The notes under the pieces are model-generated. The model did no database searches. It saw only the letters and a program-made list of their open reading frames with translations, and was not told where the DNA came from. The translations under genes were made by a program, and so were the position numbers. A stretch of DNA of 64,000 bases from Chryseolinea lacunae (GTDB lineage: Bacteria > Bacteroidota > Bacteroidia > Cytophagales > Cyclobacteriaceae): positions 124,001 to 188,000 of the forward strand of contig NZ_JAERRB010000001.1 in the NCBI RefSeq assembly GCF_016735595.1, given 5' to 3'. This document shows positions 38,013 through 47,109 of this stretch, piece after piece (positions within the stretch are counted from its first letter, which is position 1; each line of letters opens with the position of its first letter).

Positions 38013-39014
38013 TTATTGGGTCAGTACAATCGTGTTCTTGTCCTTGTGCACTTTCACCCGCGACACTTGCTGGATCAGGTCGAGCACTTCATCCAGGGTT
38101 TCGTCTTCCACGGTGATGGACAGACGTTCGTTTAACGACACATTGGCATCGGGCACGATGTTCACGTTGAACCGGCTTTCCAGTTGCAGAATGATGTCGC
38201 GCAGCGGCGTGCCGTCGAACGTGAGCTGTTCTTCTTTCCAGGCAGAGAAGTTGGCCGGGTTAACTTTTTTGCGGACCACCTTATTATGATCCGAATCGAG
38301 CGTGATCTGGTCGCCAGGGTGCATCACATAGCGCGACTGGTTGCCATCTATCAGCAGTTCAATCTTGCCCTCGGCCAGTGTGGTCTTGGTGGCTGCGTCA
38401 GTAGCATAGGCCTTCACATTAAACTTTGTTCCCTTCACATGCACCTGAATATGGTTGGTCTTCACAACAAAGGGATGGTTGTTTTTGCGCACATCAAAAA
38501 ACGCCTCTCCCGTCAGCAACACTTCGCGGTGCTCGGCGCCAAACGACGCGGCATACTCCAGGGTGCTGTTGCGGTTAAGCCACACAAACGAACTGTCGGG
38601 CAGGCGAATGCGCATGCTGTTCCCACCGGCATTGTAAACCACCGACGGCGCGGCGGTGAAGTCGCGCAACAACAGGATGATGGCCAGGCCAGTAAGAGCC
38701 AGCAAGGTGATCGATGCAGCCACCTTTAGTAAGAATGTATAGCGGTTTGACTTTGGCACTGCCGGATGCTGAACCAATCCGGGGGTGTTCAGTCCTTTCG
38801 ACAGTTGATCCCATGCTGTATTGATCTTGGGCTGGTTGTAGCGCGGCAGCGTGATGGACGCCTGGTAAGCATCGTTTATTTCATAGAAGTACTGGCGGTT
38901 GGCATCGTCCTGCTTCACCCATTCGTGCAACTGCGCGATTTCTTCTTCGGAGGCATGCCCTTCCAAAAAACGGGTAATGATTTCTTTGATGGGGAGGGGG
39001 GCTTCTGCGTCCAT
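38013..39014 (-). CDS. FecR-family anti-sigma factor
   Basis: A 333-residue inner-membrane protein. The cytoplasmic N-terminal part (residues 1-85, ITRFLEGHASEEEIAQLHEWV...) should hold the sigma factor. One transmembrane helix lies near 92-115 (FLLKVAASITLLALTGLAIILLL). The periplasmic part has the FecR domain (RIRLPDSSFVWLNRNSTLEY, LTGEAFFDV, VKGTKFNVKAY) and a C-terminal STN-like domain (FDGTPLRDIILQLESRFNVNI...), which interacts with the STN domain of the partner SusC in known systems. It lies between the sigma gene (61 bases) and susC (27 bases), a standard order. Confidence 0.94.
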   Translation of the reverse strand: MDAEAPLPIKEIITRFLEGHASEEEIAQLHEWVKQDDANRQYFYEINDAYQASITLPRYNQPKINTAWDQLSKGLNTPGLVQHPAVPKSNRYTFLLKVAASITLLALTGLAIILLLRDFTAAPSVVYNAGGNSMRIRLPDSSFVWLNRNSTLEYAASFGAEHREVLLTGEAFFDVRKNNHPFVVKTNHIQVHVKGTKFNVKAYATDAATKTTLAEGKIELLIDGNQSRYVMHPGDQITLDSDHNKVVRKKVNPANFSAWKEEQLTFDGTPLRDIILQLESRFNVNIVPDANVSLNERLSITVEDETLDEVLDLIQQVSRVKVHKDKNTIVLTQ

Positions 39015-39075
39015 GGCGTCGTGTTGCCCGCTAATACAACAAACCCCAGGTCTTACCCTGACAGCGCCCTGAAAT

Positions 39076-39672
39076 TTATTTGAACAGCAACAGCAGCGGC
39101 AGCAGTGCCATGTGTTCGCGAAGGTGGAGCCTCAGCTTGGCCAGGGCACGCGACATCTGTGTTTCAACCGTCTTTATGGAGATGTTAAGCTTGTTGGCAA
39201 TCTCCTGGTATTTGAGGCCTTCGTGGCGGCTAAGTTCAAATATCTTACGGCATTCGGCTGGCAGGTCCTCTAGGGCGGTATAGAAATCCTTTTCAAGATC
39301 TTTGGCCAACAGCGCATGATAGGAATGCGACGCGTCGGTAGCCGTTTGCTGAACATAGAGAAAACGCATCAGTTCGGCGTGATGGGTCTTTCGTTTCTGA
39401 GACTTTAAGTAGTTGAGACACCGGTTCTTCACACCCGTGAACAGATACGACTGAAGGGACTGGTTTTCGTCGAGGACCTGGCGATTTTCCCACAGGGCCG
39501 AAAACAGTTCCTGGACAATTTCTTCCGATTCGGCGGGATCGTTCAAAAATTTACGGGCATAGGCACACAAGGCGGGATATAGTCTGCGAAACAACAGCTC
39601 AAGTCCTTTGGGGTCGCCCTGCTTTATGCTGGCGATCAGATCGGCATCCACGTGTTCAACTACCTTATCCAT
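39076..39672 (-). CDS. ECF RNA polymerase sigma factor (FecI/Bacteroidota type)
   Basis: A 198-residue sigma-70 family protein without region 3. Region 2 is seen as LELLFRRLYPALCAYARKFLNDPAESEEIVQELFSALWENR with the ensuing YLFTGVKNRCLNYLKSQKR, and region 4 as ALEDLPAECRKIFELSRHEGLKYQEIANKLNISIKTVETQMSRALAKLRLHL. It is the first gene of the sigma/FecR/SusC/SusD set on the - strand and should transcribe the locus when the SusC substrate is present. The gene ahead of it, on the other strand, is a LacI-type regulator. Confidence 0.95.
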   Translation of the reverse strand: MDKVVEHVDADLIASIKQGDPKGLELLFRRLYPALCAYARKFLNDPAESEEIVQELFSALWENRQVLDENQSLQSYLFTGVKNRCLNYLKSQKRKTHHAELMRFLYVQQTATDASHSYHALLAKDLEKDFYTALEDLPAECRKIFELSRHEGLKYQEIANKLNISIKTVETQMSRALAKLRLHLREHMALLPLLLLFK

Positions 39673-39975
39673 GCCTCATTCAAACTTTAACAAAGAAATC
39701 CCCTGTCACGTGTTTGACGACATTGTGCAGGGTGCAATTTCGAACTATTATCATTCTTTTGCGGACTTCAACACGTTTGATTCAGCCAGCCATGCTGCCA
39801 TGCAGGAAGATTGAAAGGTGTCTGAAAAGCGGGCTCATGTGCTTTTGCTGAAATGTGTTTTCAACTTGCTAAGAAATACTGATGAAAGTGAAGCGGTAAG
39901 TTCTTTTATTTGCGAAACCGGTTTCGTAATCATAACAAAAACTTAGCACGGCTTTCAGACCAAGTGTCGCAAACT
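39673..39975. other. Divergent intergenic region between sigma factor and LacI regulator
   Basis: No gene is present. It contains the operator palindrome at 39913-39926 and a degenerate -7 box (TTTATTTG, 39905-39912) immediately before it. Both divergent genes may be controlled from this stretch. Nothing else was recognised in it. Confidence 0.5.
39913..39926. promoter_or_regulatory. LacI-type operator palindrome
   Basis: CGAAACCGGTTTCG is a perfect 14-base palindrome with the central CG step characteristic of LacI-family operators. It lies 50 bases before the ATG of the LacI-type gene and just behind a weak -7 box, which suits autorepression. Confidence 0.75.
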
Positions 39976-40977
39976 ATGGGTATAACGATCAAAAAAATTG
40001 CTTCCGAATTAAAGCTCGCAGTGTCTACGGTTTCGAAGGCTTTGGCCGGCAGCCATGAGATCAGCCCCGAAACGCGACAGCGCGTCGTGGAATACGCACG
40101 GTCGGTCGACTACATCCCCAACGCCTATGCCAGCAGCCTGCGCAAACGAACAACCGGCAACATCGGGGTGGTGCTGCCCGAAGTGGCCGACAGCTTTTTC
40201 TCCGACGCCATCAACGGCATCGAATCGGTGGCCCGCCAGAAGGGCTATCACGTCATCATCTATCTCACCCACGACGATCAGCAGAAAGAACAAGCCATCC
40301 TCAACGACTTTCGCAGTGGCCGCGTAGACGGTGTGCTCATGTCGGTTTCGCTGGGCGACGGCTCACACACCCACATCGAAGAGATGGCAGCACAAAAGCC
40401 CCTTGTGTTCTTCGACCGTGCCTGGCAGGACGTGACCGCAGCCCGTGTGCTCACCGACGATGTGGAGTCGGGTTATAACGCCACGCATCACCTGCTGGAA
40501 AAAGGATGCCGCCGCATCGGCTTTCTGTCGGTACACAAAAATCTGAACATCATCCAGCAAAGGCTTCAAGGCTACAAAAACGCGCTGGCCGATCATGGTC
40601 GACCTGTGCGCGACGAAGACATCATCGACTGCACCCACCCCGACACGAACTACGACACCCTGAAAACCCTGCTGACCAACCCAAACCCGCCCGACGGCCT
40701 GGTGTGCTCCGTAGAGTCGCTCACCTTGCTGGCCTACCGGGTTTGTCATGCGTTGAATCTGGCCATTCCCAATGCCGTGCGTGTGGTCGGCTTTTCAAAC
40801 CTGGGCATCGCGGCCTTGCTCAACCCTCCCCTTACCACCATCACCCAACCGGCTTTTGCCATGGGACAGGCCGCTGCCACATTGCTGTTCAACGCCCTGG
40901 AGCGCCGTACAAAAGCCGATGTGCCCGAATTGAAAATCCTGCCGTCGGTGTTGCACGAGCGGGCGTCTACGCAATGA
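39976..40977 (+). CDS. LacI-family transcriptional regulator
   Basis: The ATG at 39976 begins with the helix-turn-helix (MGITIKKIASELKLAVSTVSKALAGSHEISPETRQRVVEYARSV); the open frame to a TTG at 39910 runs through the operator and is not used. Residues 60-333 form the periplasmic-binding-like sensor (NIGVVLPEVADSFFSDAINGIE, VDGVLMSVS, RIGFLSVHKNLNIIQQRLQGYKNAL, VVGFSNLGIAALLNPPLTTITQP). Such regulators bind a sugar or its phosphate and release a palindromic operator, here found just upstream. It is divergent from the sigma/SusCD locus and may control it in addition to itself. Confidence 0.94.
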   Translation: MGITIKKIASELKLAVSTVSKALAGSHEISPETRQRVVEYARSVDYIPNAYASSLRKRTTGNIGVVLPEVADSFFSDAINGIESVARQKGYHVIIYLTHDDQQKEQAILNDFRSGRVDGVLMSVSLGDGSHTHIEEMAAQKPLVFFDRAWQDVTAARVLTDDVESGYNATHHLLEKGCRRIGFLSVHKNLNIIQQRLQGYKNALADHGRPVRDEDIIDCTHPDTNYDTLKTLLTNPNPPDGLVCSVESLTLLAYRVCHALNLAIPNAVRVVGFSNLGIAALLNPPLTTITQPAFAMGQAAATLLFNALERRTKADVPELKILPSVLHERASTQ

Positions 40978-41013
40978 AACAAGGCGGATCGGTACTATTA
41001 TGAACACTGATCA

Positions 41014-41367
41014 CTAAGGCGACGATTTCTGCTTCTCGCGAAGTGGTCGCCCCAAAAATTTGAACGCGTCCAGCATCATGGCGGTGCCGATGATGCCGGT
41101 GGTGCCACCCGCAATCAGAAGCCCTTTGCCCAACTCGTCGTGCTTGCGCCCCAGCATGAGGCCGCCTGCAATGGTCACGGAATAGCCGATGGTGGCCACC
41201 AGAATTCCTCGTTTAAATTTTTGCTCGCCCTTGGCCAGGTTCACCCGAATGTTTTGCACTTCGGCCCGTAGGGTCAATACTTCTTTTTTAAAATCTTCCA
41301 CGTCAGCGGTTTGCTGGGCGTGGGTGGAAAGTGAAATCAGGAAGAAGAAAATAAAACTATATCTCAT
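41014..41367 (-). CDS. Small exported membrane protein, unknown function
   Basis: A 117-residue protein: signal peptide MRYSFIFFFLISLSTHAQQ, a coiled-coil-like segment (FKKEVLTLRAEVQNIRVNL), then two hydrophobic stretches (ILVATIGYSVTIAGGLML and LLIAGGTTGIIGTAMML). I do not recognise it. It lies 39 bases downstream of the LytTR regulator gene on the same strand and may be the last gene of that operon. Confidence 0.65.
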   Translation of the reverse strand: MRYSFIFFFLISLSTHAQQTADVEDFKKEVLTLRAEVQNIRVNLAKGEQKFKRGILVATIGYSVTIAGGLMLGRKHDELGKGLLIAGGTTGIIGTAMMLDAFKFLGRPLREKQKSSP

Positions 41368-41406
41368 GGTTTATACGGTTTGGATCTATCGTGTTGCGTT
41401 TCGGTG

Positions 41407-42171
41407 TCATAGGTTCAACCAGGCTTTAAAGTCCGGCGCACGGTCGCGGCTCACCACCAGTTTGTGTTCGCATGCCTGGTTCATCAACACTTCCAGCCCC
41501 GTGCTCATCTGGCCTTTCACTTCCCCGATGCAGTCCACGTTCACAATAAATTTCCGGTTGATTCTGAAAAAATCTTTCGGGTTCAGGGTCTGTTCCAATT
41601 CTTCGAGCGTGTGATCGATCAAATATTTCCGAAGGTCTTTGCGCGCAATGATGTACACCATTTTCCCATCGGCATAGCAGTAGGCGATGTCGCTCGCATT
41701 TTTAAAATGAAGCCGGTTGCCCGACTTCAGGATGAAACGTTCCTTATACGTCTTCATTCCCTGCGACACCAGGGCCTGGATGGCTTTCAATTCCTCGTAG
41801 TGAATTTTGCGCGGCAGAATGAGACGCCTGAACTTGTCCAGCGCGTGTGCGAGGTCGTGCTTTTGAATGGGTTTGAGCAGGTAGTCAATGCTATGCAGCT
41901 TGAACGCCTGAAGCGTATACTCATCGTAGGCCGTAGTGAAGATGATAGGTACGTCCACCTGCGCGCGTTGAAAAATTTCAAAGCTCTTGCCGTCGGCCAG
42001 TTGTATGTCGAGCAGCATCAGGTCGAGAGGAACATTTTTGCTGAGGAAATGCAACACATCCTCCACGCTGTCCAGGGTGTTCACCACCTCGGCTTCGGGG
42101 TCGCATTCCAGCAGCAACTCCTGCAAACGCTCGGCTGCCAACACTTCGTCTTCTGCAATTAAAACTCTCAT
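41407..42171 (-). CDS. LytTR-family response regulator
   Basis: A 254-residue protein with an N-terminal receiver domain (MRVLIAEDEVLAAERLQELL, phospho-acceptor Asp in LMLLDIQLADG, TTAYDEY with the conserved Thr, LLKPI with Lys) and a C-terminal LytTR DNA-binding domain (RFILKSGNRLHFKNASDIAYCYADGKMVYI, LEELEQTLNPKDFFRINRKFIVN). Regulators of this type bind direct repeats with a beta-rich domain. Its start overlaps the stop of the kinase gene by four bases. Confidence 0.95.
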   Translation of the reverse strand: MRVLIAEDEVLAAERLQELLLECDPEAEVVNTLDSVEDVLHFLSKNVPLDLMLLDIQLADGKSFEIFQRAQVDVPIIFTTAYDEYTLQAFKLHSIDYLLKPIQKHDLAHALDKFRRLILPRKIHYEELKAIQALVSQGMKTYKERFILKSGNRLHFKNASDIAYCYADGKMVYIIARKDLRKYLIDHTLEELEQTLNPKDFFRINRKFIVNVDCIGEVKGQMSTGLEVLMNQACEHKLVVSRDRAPDFKAWLNL

Positions 42172-43241
42172 TGGTCAATTTGTAGTAGTGGAAAGGTCAC
42201 TTTGAATTCCGTATCAGTTCGCTCGATACGCACTTTCTCGTCGGACAAGAAACCATAGCGCCGCGCAATGTTTTGCAGACCGATCTGGCTCGATTGCTCC
42301 TTCACCTGTTTTTCTTGCAGCGTATTGACTACGGTGATCGATTCACCGTCAGAAATCAGCAGGATGTGTAACGGCTGCTTTTTGGAAACCACATTGTGTT
42401 TGATGGCATTTTCGATAAGCATCTGCAACACCGCCGGGGCAACATAGCGTGTGTTGTCAACCACAATGTTGCGGGTGAAGACAATGTTCTCACCGAAGCG
42501 GATCTTCAGCAGAAACAAATACGAGTCGATAAACGCAAGTTCATCCTGCAACGGCACCACCTTCTTCTCCTGGCTATACAATAAGTAGCGATACACATTC
42601 GACAGCTGCCCGATGAACCGCGCCGACGTGTCGGCATCTTTATACACCAGCGTCGACAACACATTGAAACTGTTGAACAGGAAGTGTGGATTGATCTGGT
42701 TTCGAAGAGACTCGAACTGGGCTTCGGCAGAAATCTTTTTAAACTCTTCCGCCTCCAGCTCCGTTTTCTTCAGCCGGTTCATGTAAAACACAATGGCATT
42801 AAGACAGTTCAGAAACAGGTTTATACGAAACCCAAACACCATCAGCAACAAAATGTGCGTGGGCTGCGGCACCGGCGACATGCCCATGACCACATACAAT
42901 AACTCCAGCGACACCATGCACACAACAGCCACGATAACCAAACTGAACACAAACTGAATGACCAGTATGTGAATCTTGCCCTTGAACAAACCGTGCAGGC
43001 GACTGAGGTTCCGTTCCACCATGCGGTTCAGTTCCCACACGCCCAGCACAACCAAAGCCAGCACACCAAAGAGAATAACATCGGGAATATAGAATTCGAA
43101 AAGTTTTTCGCCAACGGTGAAATAGATATTAATAAAAGAATAGAGCGACAGCAACAGAATAAAAACATACCGATAGCGAATGCTGAACACGGTGCCTGGA
43201 GTTTTGTAGTACGAAATAATTACCGGGCCGGCCGCTTTCAC
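42168..43241 (-). CDS. LytS-type sensor histidine kinase
   Basis: A 357-residue kinase with about four N-terminal transmembrane helices (VFILLLSLYSFINIYFTV; VILFGVLALVVLGVWELN; FVFSLVIVAVVCMVSLELLYVVM; ILLLMVFGFRINLFLNC). The His-kinase domain of the LytS class follows: the phospho-accepting His is in LRNQINPHFLFNSFNVLSTLV and the ATP-binding N-box in LQMLIENAIKHNVV. It pairs with the LytTR regulator whose start overlaps its stop. The signal sensed is not evident. Confidence 0.94.
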   Translation of the reverse strand: MKAAGPVIISYYKTPGTVFSIRYRYVFILLLSLYSFINIYFTVGEKLFEFYIPDVILFGVLALVVLGVWELNRMVERNLSRLHGLFKGKIHILVIQFVFSLVIVAVVCMVSLELLYVVMGMSPVPQPTHILLLMVFGFRINLFLNCLNAIVFYMNRLKKTELEAEEFKKISAEAQFESLRNQINPHFLFNSFNVLSTLVYKDADTSARFIGQLSNVYRYLLYSQEKKVVPLQDELAFIDSYLFLLKIRFGENIVFTRNIVVDNTRYVAPAVLQMLIENAIKHNVVSKKQPLHILLISDGESITVVNTLQEKQVKEQSSQIGLQNIARRYGFLSDEKVRIERTDTEFKVTFPLLQIDQ

Positions 43242-43279
43242 GACCCACCCGGTAATTTTAGAATTCAGAAAATAAGCGT

Positions 43280-44689
43280 TTACTCTGGAATCAATACTTT
43301 GTCGATCACGTGGATAACACCGTTGGTGGCGTGAATGTTTAGCATGGTGGCCTGCAACTTGGCGGGCGCTTCACCGGTTTTCGCACCGGTCACCGTGAGG
43401 TTGGGCAGATCGATGGTGACGCTCTTATACAATGTAGCCACCGAACCCGACGACAGATCTGACGAAAACACGCGGGCTGCCACAATGTGGTGTTTCAAAA
43501 TCTTGGTAAGCGCAGCCAGATCCACCGTGGCCAGGTCAACACCCAAGGCTTCAAAGGCGGCATCGGTTGGAGCAAATACGGTGAGGTTGCCCTCGCCCGA
43601 AGCGGCTGCCAACAGATCATCATCTTCACCATCGGTGCGGGCCAGCGCCTGCAGGAGCTTCGTGAATTGTTTGCCCGAAGCGGCGTTGGCCGCATCACTC
43701 ACAATTTGCGCGATGGTTTTGGAGGGTGGCACAAGGGCACGATCAATCACATGCACCACGCCATTGGAGGCTTGCACGTCGGCTGTGGTCACTTTGGTGG
43801 CTCCGTTAATAAAAACACCAGACGACCCTTTGGAGAGATAGATCTTTCCATTCAAGGTCTCGGCCGAAGAACTTCCCGCTGCAATGTTGGCCGCCGTAAC
43901 CTTCGAAGCCAGCACATGATATCTCAGAATGCCGCTGAGCGTGGCATTTCCCTCGGTTGTATTAGGAGGCAACGCCGTGATGCCTGCCGCGGTGAAGGCC
44001 GCATTGGTGGGCGCAAACAACGTGTAGTTGGCGCTTTTGTTGATGAGCGTTTCCACCAGACCAGCCTGCTTCACAGCAGCCACCAGCGTGGTGAAGTTCT
44101 TATTGAAAAATGCGGGAGCAACAATGGTTCCCACCACGGGCACGATAGACGGTGGCACCAGCACAGCATCAATCACATGCACCACACCATTCGAAGCTTC
44201 CACATCGGCGGTGGTCACGTTGGTGGTTCCGTTCAATTTCACACCCCCGGTGGTGGTCACGGCAATGTCCTCCCCCCCCACGGTCTCAACAGCTCCGGTC
44301 TTCAACTCGGTCGATTTCACCGCGCCGGAAACCACGTGATATTCCAACACGTCGCGCAGCACATCTTCGGGCAGATCGTCAAGACTGGTCTGCCCGGTGG
44401 CCGTCAGCAACGTGGCAAACGCCGCATTGGTCGGGGCAAACACCGTGTATTTTCCGGAGCCGCTCAACGTGCTCACGAGGTCGGGATATTTTGTGAGCGC
44501 CGTAACCAGTGAAGAAAGGTTTGAGTTCGCCTGCGCCAGGGCCACAATGTTTTTTGCTTCGGGCGTGCTGTCATCATCATCATCTTTGCAACTGCCCAGG
44601 ACCGCGACCATCAAAACGGCCGCCAGCAAAAGCCCTTTGTACTGTAGAATCCGTTGAAGGATTGAATTACCATGTTGTTTCATATCCAT
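43280..44689 (-). CDS. Lipoprotein with three fasciclin domains
   Basis: A 469-residue protein with lipobox VLGSC followed by an acidic stretch (KDDDDDS). Three fasciclin (FAS1) domains of about 140 residues follow, each with the signatures TVFAPTNAAF (TVFAPTDAAF in the third), (L)(L)(K/R)YH(V/I)(V/L) and NGVVHVIDAVL(V/I)P. FAS1 domains are adhesion modules. It lies 38 bases upstream of the histidine kinase gene on the same strand, so both could share a transcript, with kinase behind it. No sorting domain is present. Confidence 0.93.
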   Translation of the reverse strand: MDMKQHGNSILQRILQYKGLLLAAVLMVAVLGSCKDDDDDSTPEAKNIVALAQANSNLSSLVTALTKYPDLVSTLSGSGKYTVFAPTNAAFATLLTATGQTSLDDLPEDVLRDVLEYHVVSGAVKSTELKTGAVETVGGEDIAVTTTGGVKLNGTTNVTTADVEASNGVVHVIDAVLVPPSIVPVVGTIVAPAFFNKNFTTLVAAVKQAGLVETLINKSANYTLFAPTNAAFTAAGITALPPNTTEGNATLSGILRYHVLASKVTAANIAAGSSSAETLNGKIYLSKGSSGVFINGATKVTTADVQASNGVVHVIDRALVPPSKTIAQIVSDAANAASGKQFTKLLQALARTDGEDDDLLAAASGEGNLTVFAPTDAAFEALGVDLATVDLAALTKILKHHIVAARVFSSDLSSGSVATLYKSVTIDLPNLTVTGAKTGEAPAKLQATMLNIHATNGVIHVIDKVLIPE

Positions 44690-44980
44690 GTTGATTTAGT
44701 TGGTTTATGAAACATTAAACCCACGCACCCGGCATTCATCTTCAGCCATCCCCCCGAAGGGCAGTCTTTCAAGCGTGACCGTGAAAAATTCAGGAGTGAA
44801 CGGACAAACAACAAACCTGGTGCGAGGCCTCCGACTCGTACCCAACATCATCCCAGTCTCCGACTGCCCTACCACCCAACAAAAAAGGATTGTAAAGGAT
44901 GCAAACTCAAAGAATATCACTTATACTTACCCCGTCAACGTGAGCCTGATGCTGCCGTTGAATTCATCAGAATCGGAAGT
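44690..44980. other. Divergent intergenic stretch before lutA
   Basis: An open frame of 94 codons exists on the + strand but its amino acid pattern is not protein-like. The stretch should contain the promoters of the fasciclin gene and of lutABC; no operator or consensus promoter was recognised. Confidence 0.4.
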
Positions 44981-45715
44981 ATGAAGGTTGCCATTTTTAT
45001 TCCCTGCTACGTAGACCAGTTCTATCCGCAGGTTGGCATTGCCACACTGGAATTGCTTGAAAAACTGGGCGTGTCTGTTTTCTATCCGGAAAAGCAAACC
45101 TGCTGTGGCCAGCCCATGGCCAACTCGGGTTTCGAACATCTCGCCACATCGTGCAACGATTTGTTTGTTGAGAATTTCTCAGGCTACGACTACATCGTGT
45201 GTCCTTCCGGAAGTTGCACGCTCCACATCAAAGACCACCTGCACGCGTCGGCCAATGAGCCCGCCGCCGAAAAAATTCGCAGCACCGTGATGGAGCTCAC
45301 CGAGTTTCTGACCGATGTGCTGCACATCAAAAACCTCACAGCCCACTTTCCCCACAAAGTAGGACTGCACCAAAGCTGTCACGGCCAGCGCGGACTTCAC
45401 CTATCGCAAATGTCGGAACTGGTAAGTCCCGGTTTTTCCAAACCACAGCACCTGCTCAACCTCGTCCAGGGACTTGAACTCATCCCGCTCGATCGCACCG
45501 ACGAATGTTGTGGCTTTGGCGGAACGTTTTGTGTGGCCGAAGAAGCCGTGTCGGTCAAGATGGGCAAAGATCGTATCGCCGACCACCTTCACCACGGCGC
45601 GGAATATATCACGGGGGGCGACATGTCGTGCCTCATGCACCTCGAAGGCATTCTGCGTCGTCAGCGCAGCACCACAAAGGTTATACACATTGCCGAAATA
45701 TTAAATGCAGGCTAG
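44981..45715 (+). CDS. lutA: L-lactate utilisation protein LutA (Fe-S oxidoreductase subunit)
   Basis: A 244-residue protein of the YkgE/LutA family with two CCG motifs (EKQTCCGQPMANSG and DECCGFGGTFCV), as in the heterodisulfide-reductase-like Fe-S subunits. With LutB and LutC it forms the cytoplasmic lactate dehydrogenase complex that oxidises L-lactate to pyruvate. The start at 44981 is an ATG at a clean N-terminus (MKVAIFIPCYVDQFYP). The lutB start lies two bases after its stop. Confidence 0.94.
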   Translation: MKVAIFIPCYVDQFYPQVGIATLELLEKLGVSVFYPEKQTCCGQPMANSGFEHLATSCNDLFVENFSGYDYIVCPSGSCTLHIKDHLHASANEPAAEKIRSTVMELTEFLTDVLHIKNLTAHFPHKVGLHQSCHGQRGLHLSQMSELVSPGFSKPQHLLNLVQGLELIPLDRTDECCGFGGTFCVAEEAVSVKMGKDRIADHLHHGAEYITGGDMSCLMHLEGILRRQRSTTKVIHIAEILNAG

Positions 45716-45717
45716 CG

Positions 45718-47109
45718 ATGGAAGCTCAACAGCATACCGCATCAAAAGATCACGCCACCCTCGCCGACACCTTCAACCGCGACGAACCCCGCGTTGACTG
45801 GCACGACAAAACGTTATGGTTCGTGCGCCAAAAGCGCGACAAGGCGGCCTGGCAAATTCCGGAGTGGGAACACCTGCGCGAAACGGCATCCCAAATCAAA
45901 CACAACGTGCTGGCTAACCTGCATCACTACCTGCTGTCGTTCGAACAGCAGGCACAGCAAAACGGTGTCACGGTGCACTGGGCGGCCAATGCCGAAGAGC
46001 ACAATCAAATTGTGCACAGCATCATTCAAAAAACCGGCATCACCCGCGTGGTGAAAAGCAAGTCGATGCTCACCGAAGAATGCCACCTCAACGACTACCT
46101 CCAGGCACAAGGCATCGACGTGGTAGACACCGACCTCGGCGAACGCATCGTGCAACTGGCCAACGAGCCCCCCAGTCACATTGTGTTGCCCTGCATCCAT
46201 TGGAAGAAAGAAGAAATCGGCGAGCTTTTTCATAAACATCTTGGCACTCCCGAAGGCAACAGCGATCCGCAATTTCTAACGGCTGCGGCACGCGTTCACC
46301 TGCGCGAGCGTTTCATGACCAGCCCCATCGCCATCACGGGCGTGAACTTCGCCATCGCCGAAACAGGCGAAGTGGTCGTGTGCACCAACGAAGGCAACGC
46401 CGACCTGGGCGTGCAGCTGTCCGATGTGCACATCGCCTGCATGGGCATCGAAAAATTGATACCCGAGCGAAAGCACCTCGGCGTGTTTCTCCGCCTGCTC
46501 GCCCGCAGCGCCACCGGCCAACCCATCACCACCTACTCCAGTCACTTCCGCAAGCCACGCCCCGGCCAACACATGCACATCGTGCTGGTCGACAACGGCC
46601 GGAGCGAACGCCTGGGCAGCGACGATTTCAGAAACGCGTTGAAGTGCATCCGCTGTGGTGCCTGCATGAACACATGCCCGGTCTATCGGCGCAGCGGCGG
46701 CCACAGCTATCACTATGCCATCGCCGGCCCCATCGGCTCCATACTCGCGCCCGCACTGGACATGAAAAAGAACGCCGACCTCCCGTTTGCCTCCACCCTG
46801 TGCGGCTCGTGCAGCAACGTGTGCCCGGTGAAAATCGATATTCACGATCAGCTTTATAAATGGCGACAGGTGTTGGCCAAAGACGGCTATGTGGGCAGCA
46901 CAAAAAAGAATGGCATGAAAGGAATGGCCTTTGTGTTGTCGCATCCGCGAATCTATCGCATCTCGGGAAGCGTTGGCCGCTGGGTGAGCCGCCACATGCC
47001 TTTCCTGGTAAGCAACAGTCTCAACCCCTGGGCTAAGCAACGCGAAATGCCGACAGCTCCAAAACAATCGTTCGGCGAATGGTATCGCACAAACAAACGC
47101 AAAGCATGA
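45718..47109 (+). CDS. lutB: L-lactate utilisation iron-sulfur protein LutB
   Basis: The ATG at 45718 (MEAQQHTASKDH...) is taken in place of the overlapping upstream frame. The 463-residue protein has two ferredoxin-type 4Fe-4S motifs near the C-terminal part: CIRCGACMNTCPVYRR and CGSCSNVCPVKI, and the preceding LutB/YkgF region with TGVNFAIAETGEVVVCTNEGNA. It transfers electrons within the LutABC complex. The stop overlaps the start of lutC (ATGA). Confidence 0.95.
   Translation: MEAQQHTASKDHATLADTFNRDEPRVDWHDKTLWFVRQKRDKAAWQIPEWEHLRETASQIKHNVLANLHHYLLSFEQQAQQNGVTVHWAANAEEHNQIVHSIIQKTGITRVVKSKSMLTEECHLNDYLQAQGIDVVDTDLGERIVQLANEPPSHIVLPCIHWKKEEIGELFHKHLGTPEGNSDPQFLTAAARVHLRERFMTSPIAITGVNFAIAETGEVVVCTNEGNADLGVQLSDVHIACMGIEKLIPERKHLGVFLRLLARSATGQPITTYSSHFRKPRPGQHMHIVLVDNGRSERLGSDDFRNALKCIRCGACMNTCPVYRRSGGHSYHYAIAGPIGSILAPALDMKKNADLPFASTLCGSCSNVCPVKIDIHDQLYKWRQVLAKDGYVGSTKKNGMKGMAFVLSHPRIYRISGSVGRWVSRHMPFLVSNSLNPWAKQREMPTAPKQSFGEWYRTNKRKA

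Noticed and set aside
43487-44512. 341-codon open frame antisense to the fasciclin gene
   Set aside because: It is a shadow of three well-conserved FAS1 domains.
44700-44984. 94-codon frame upstream of lutA
   Set aside because: The composition is not protein-like and it overlaps the lutA start; it is better read as a divergent promoter region.
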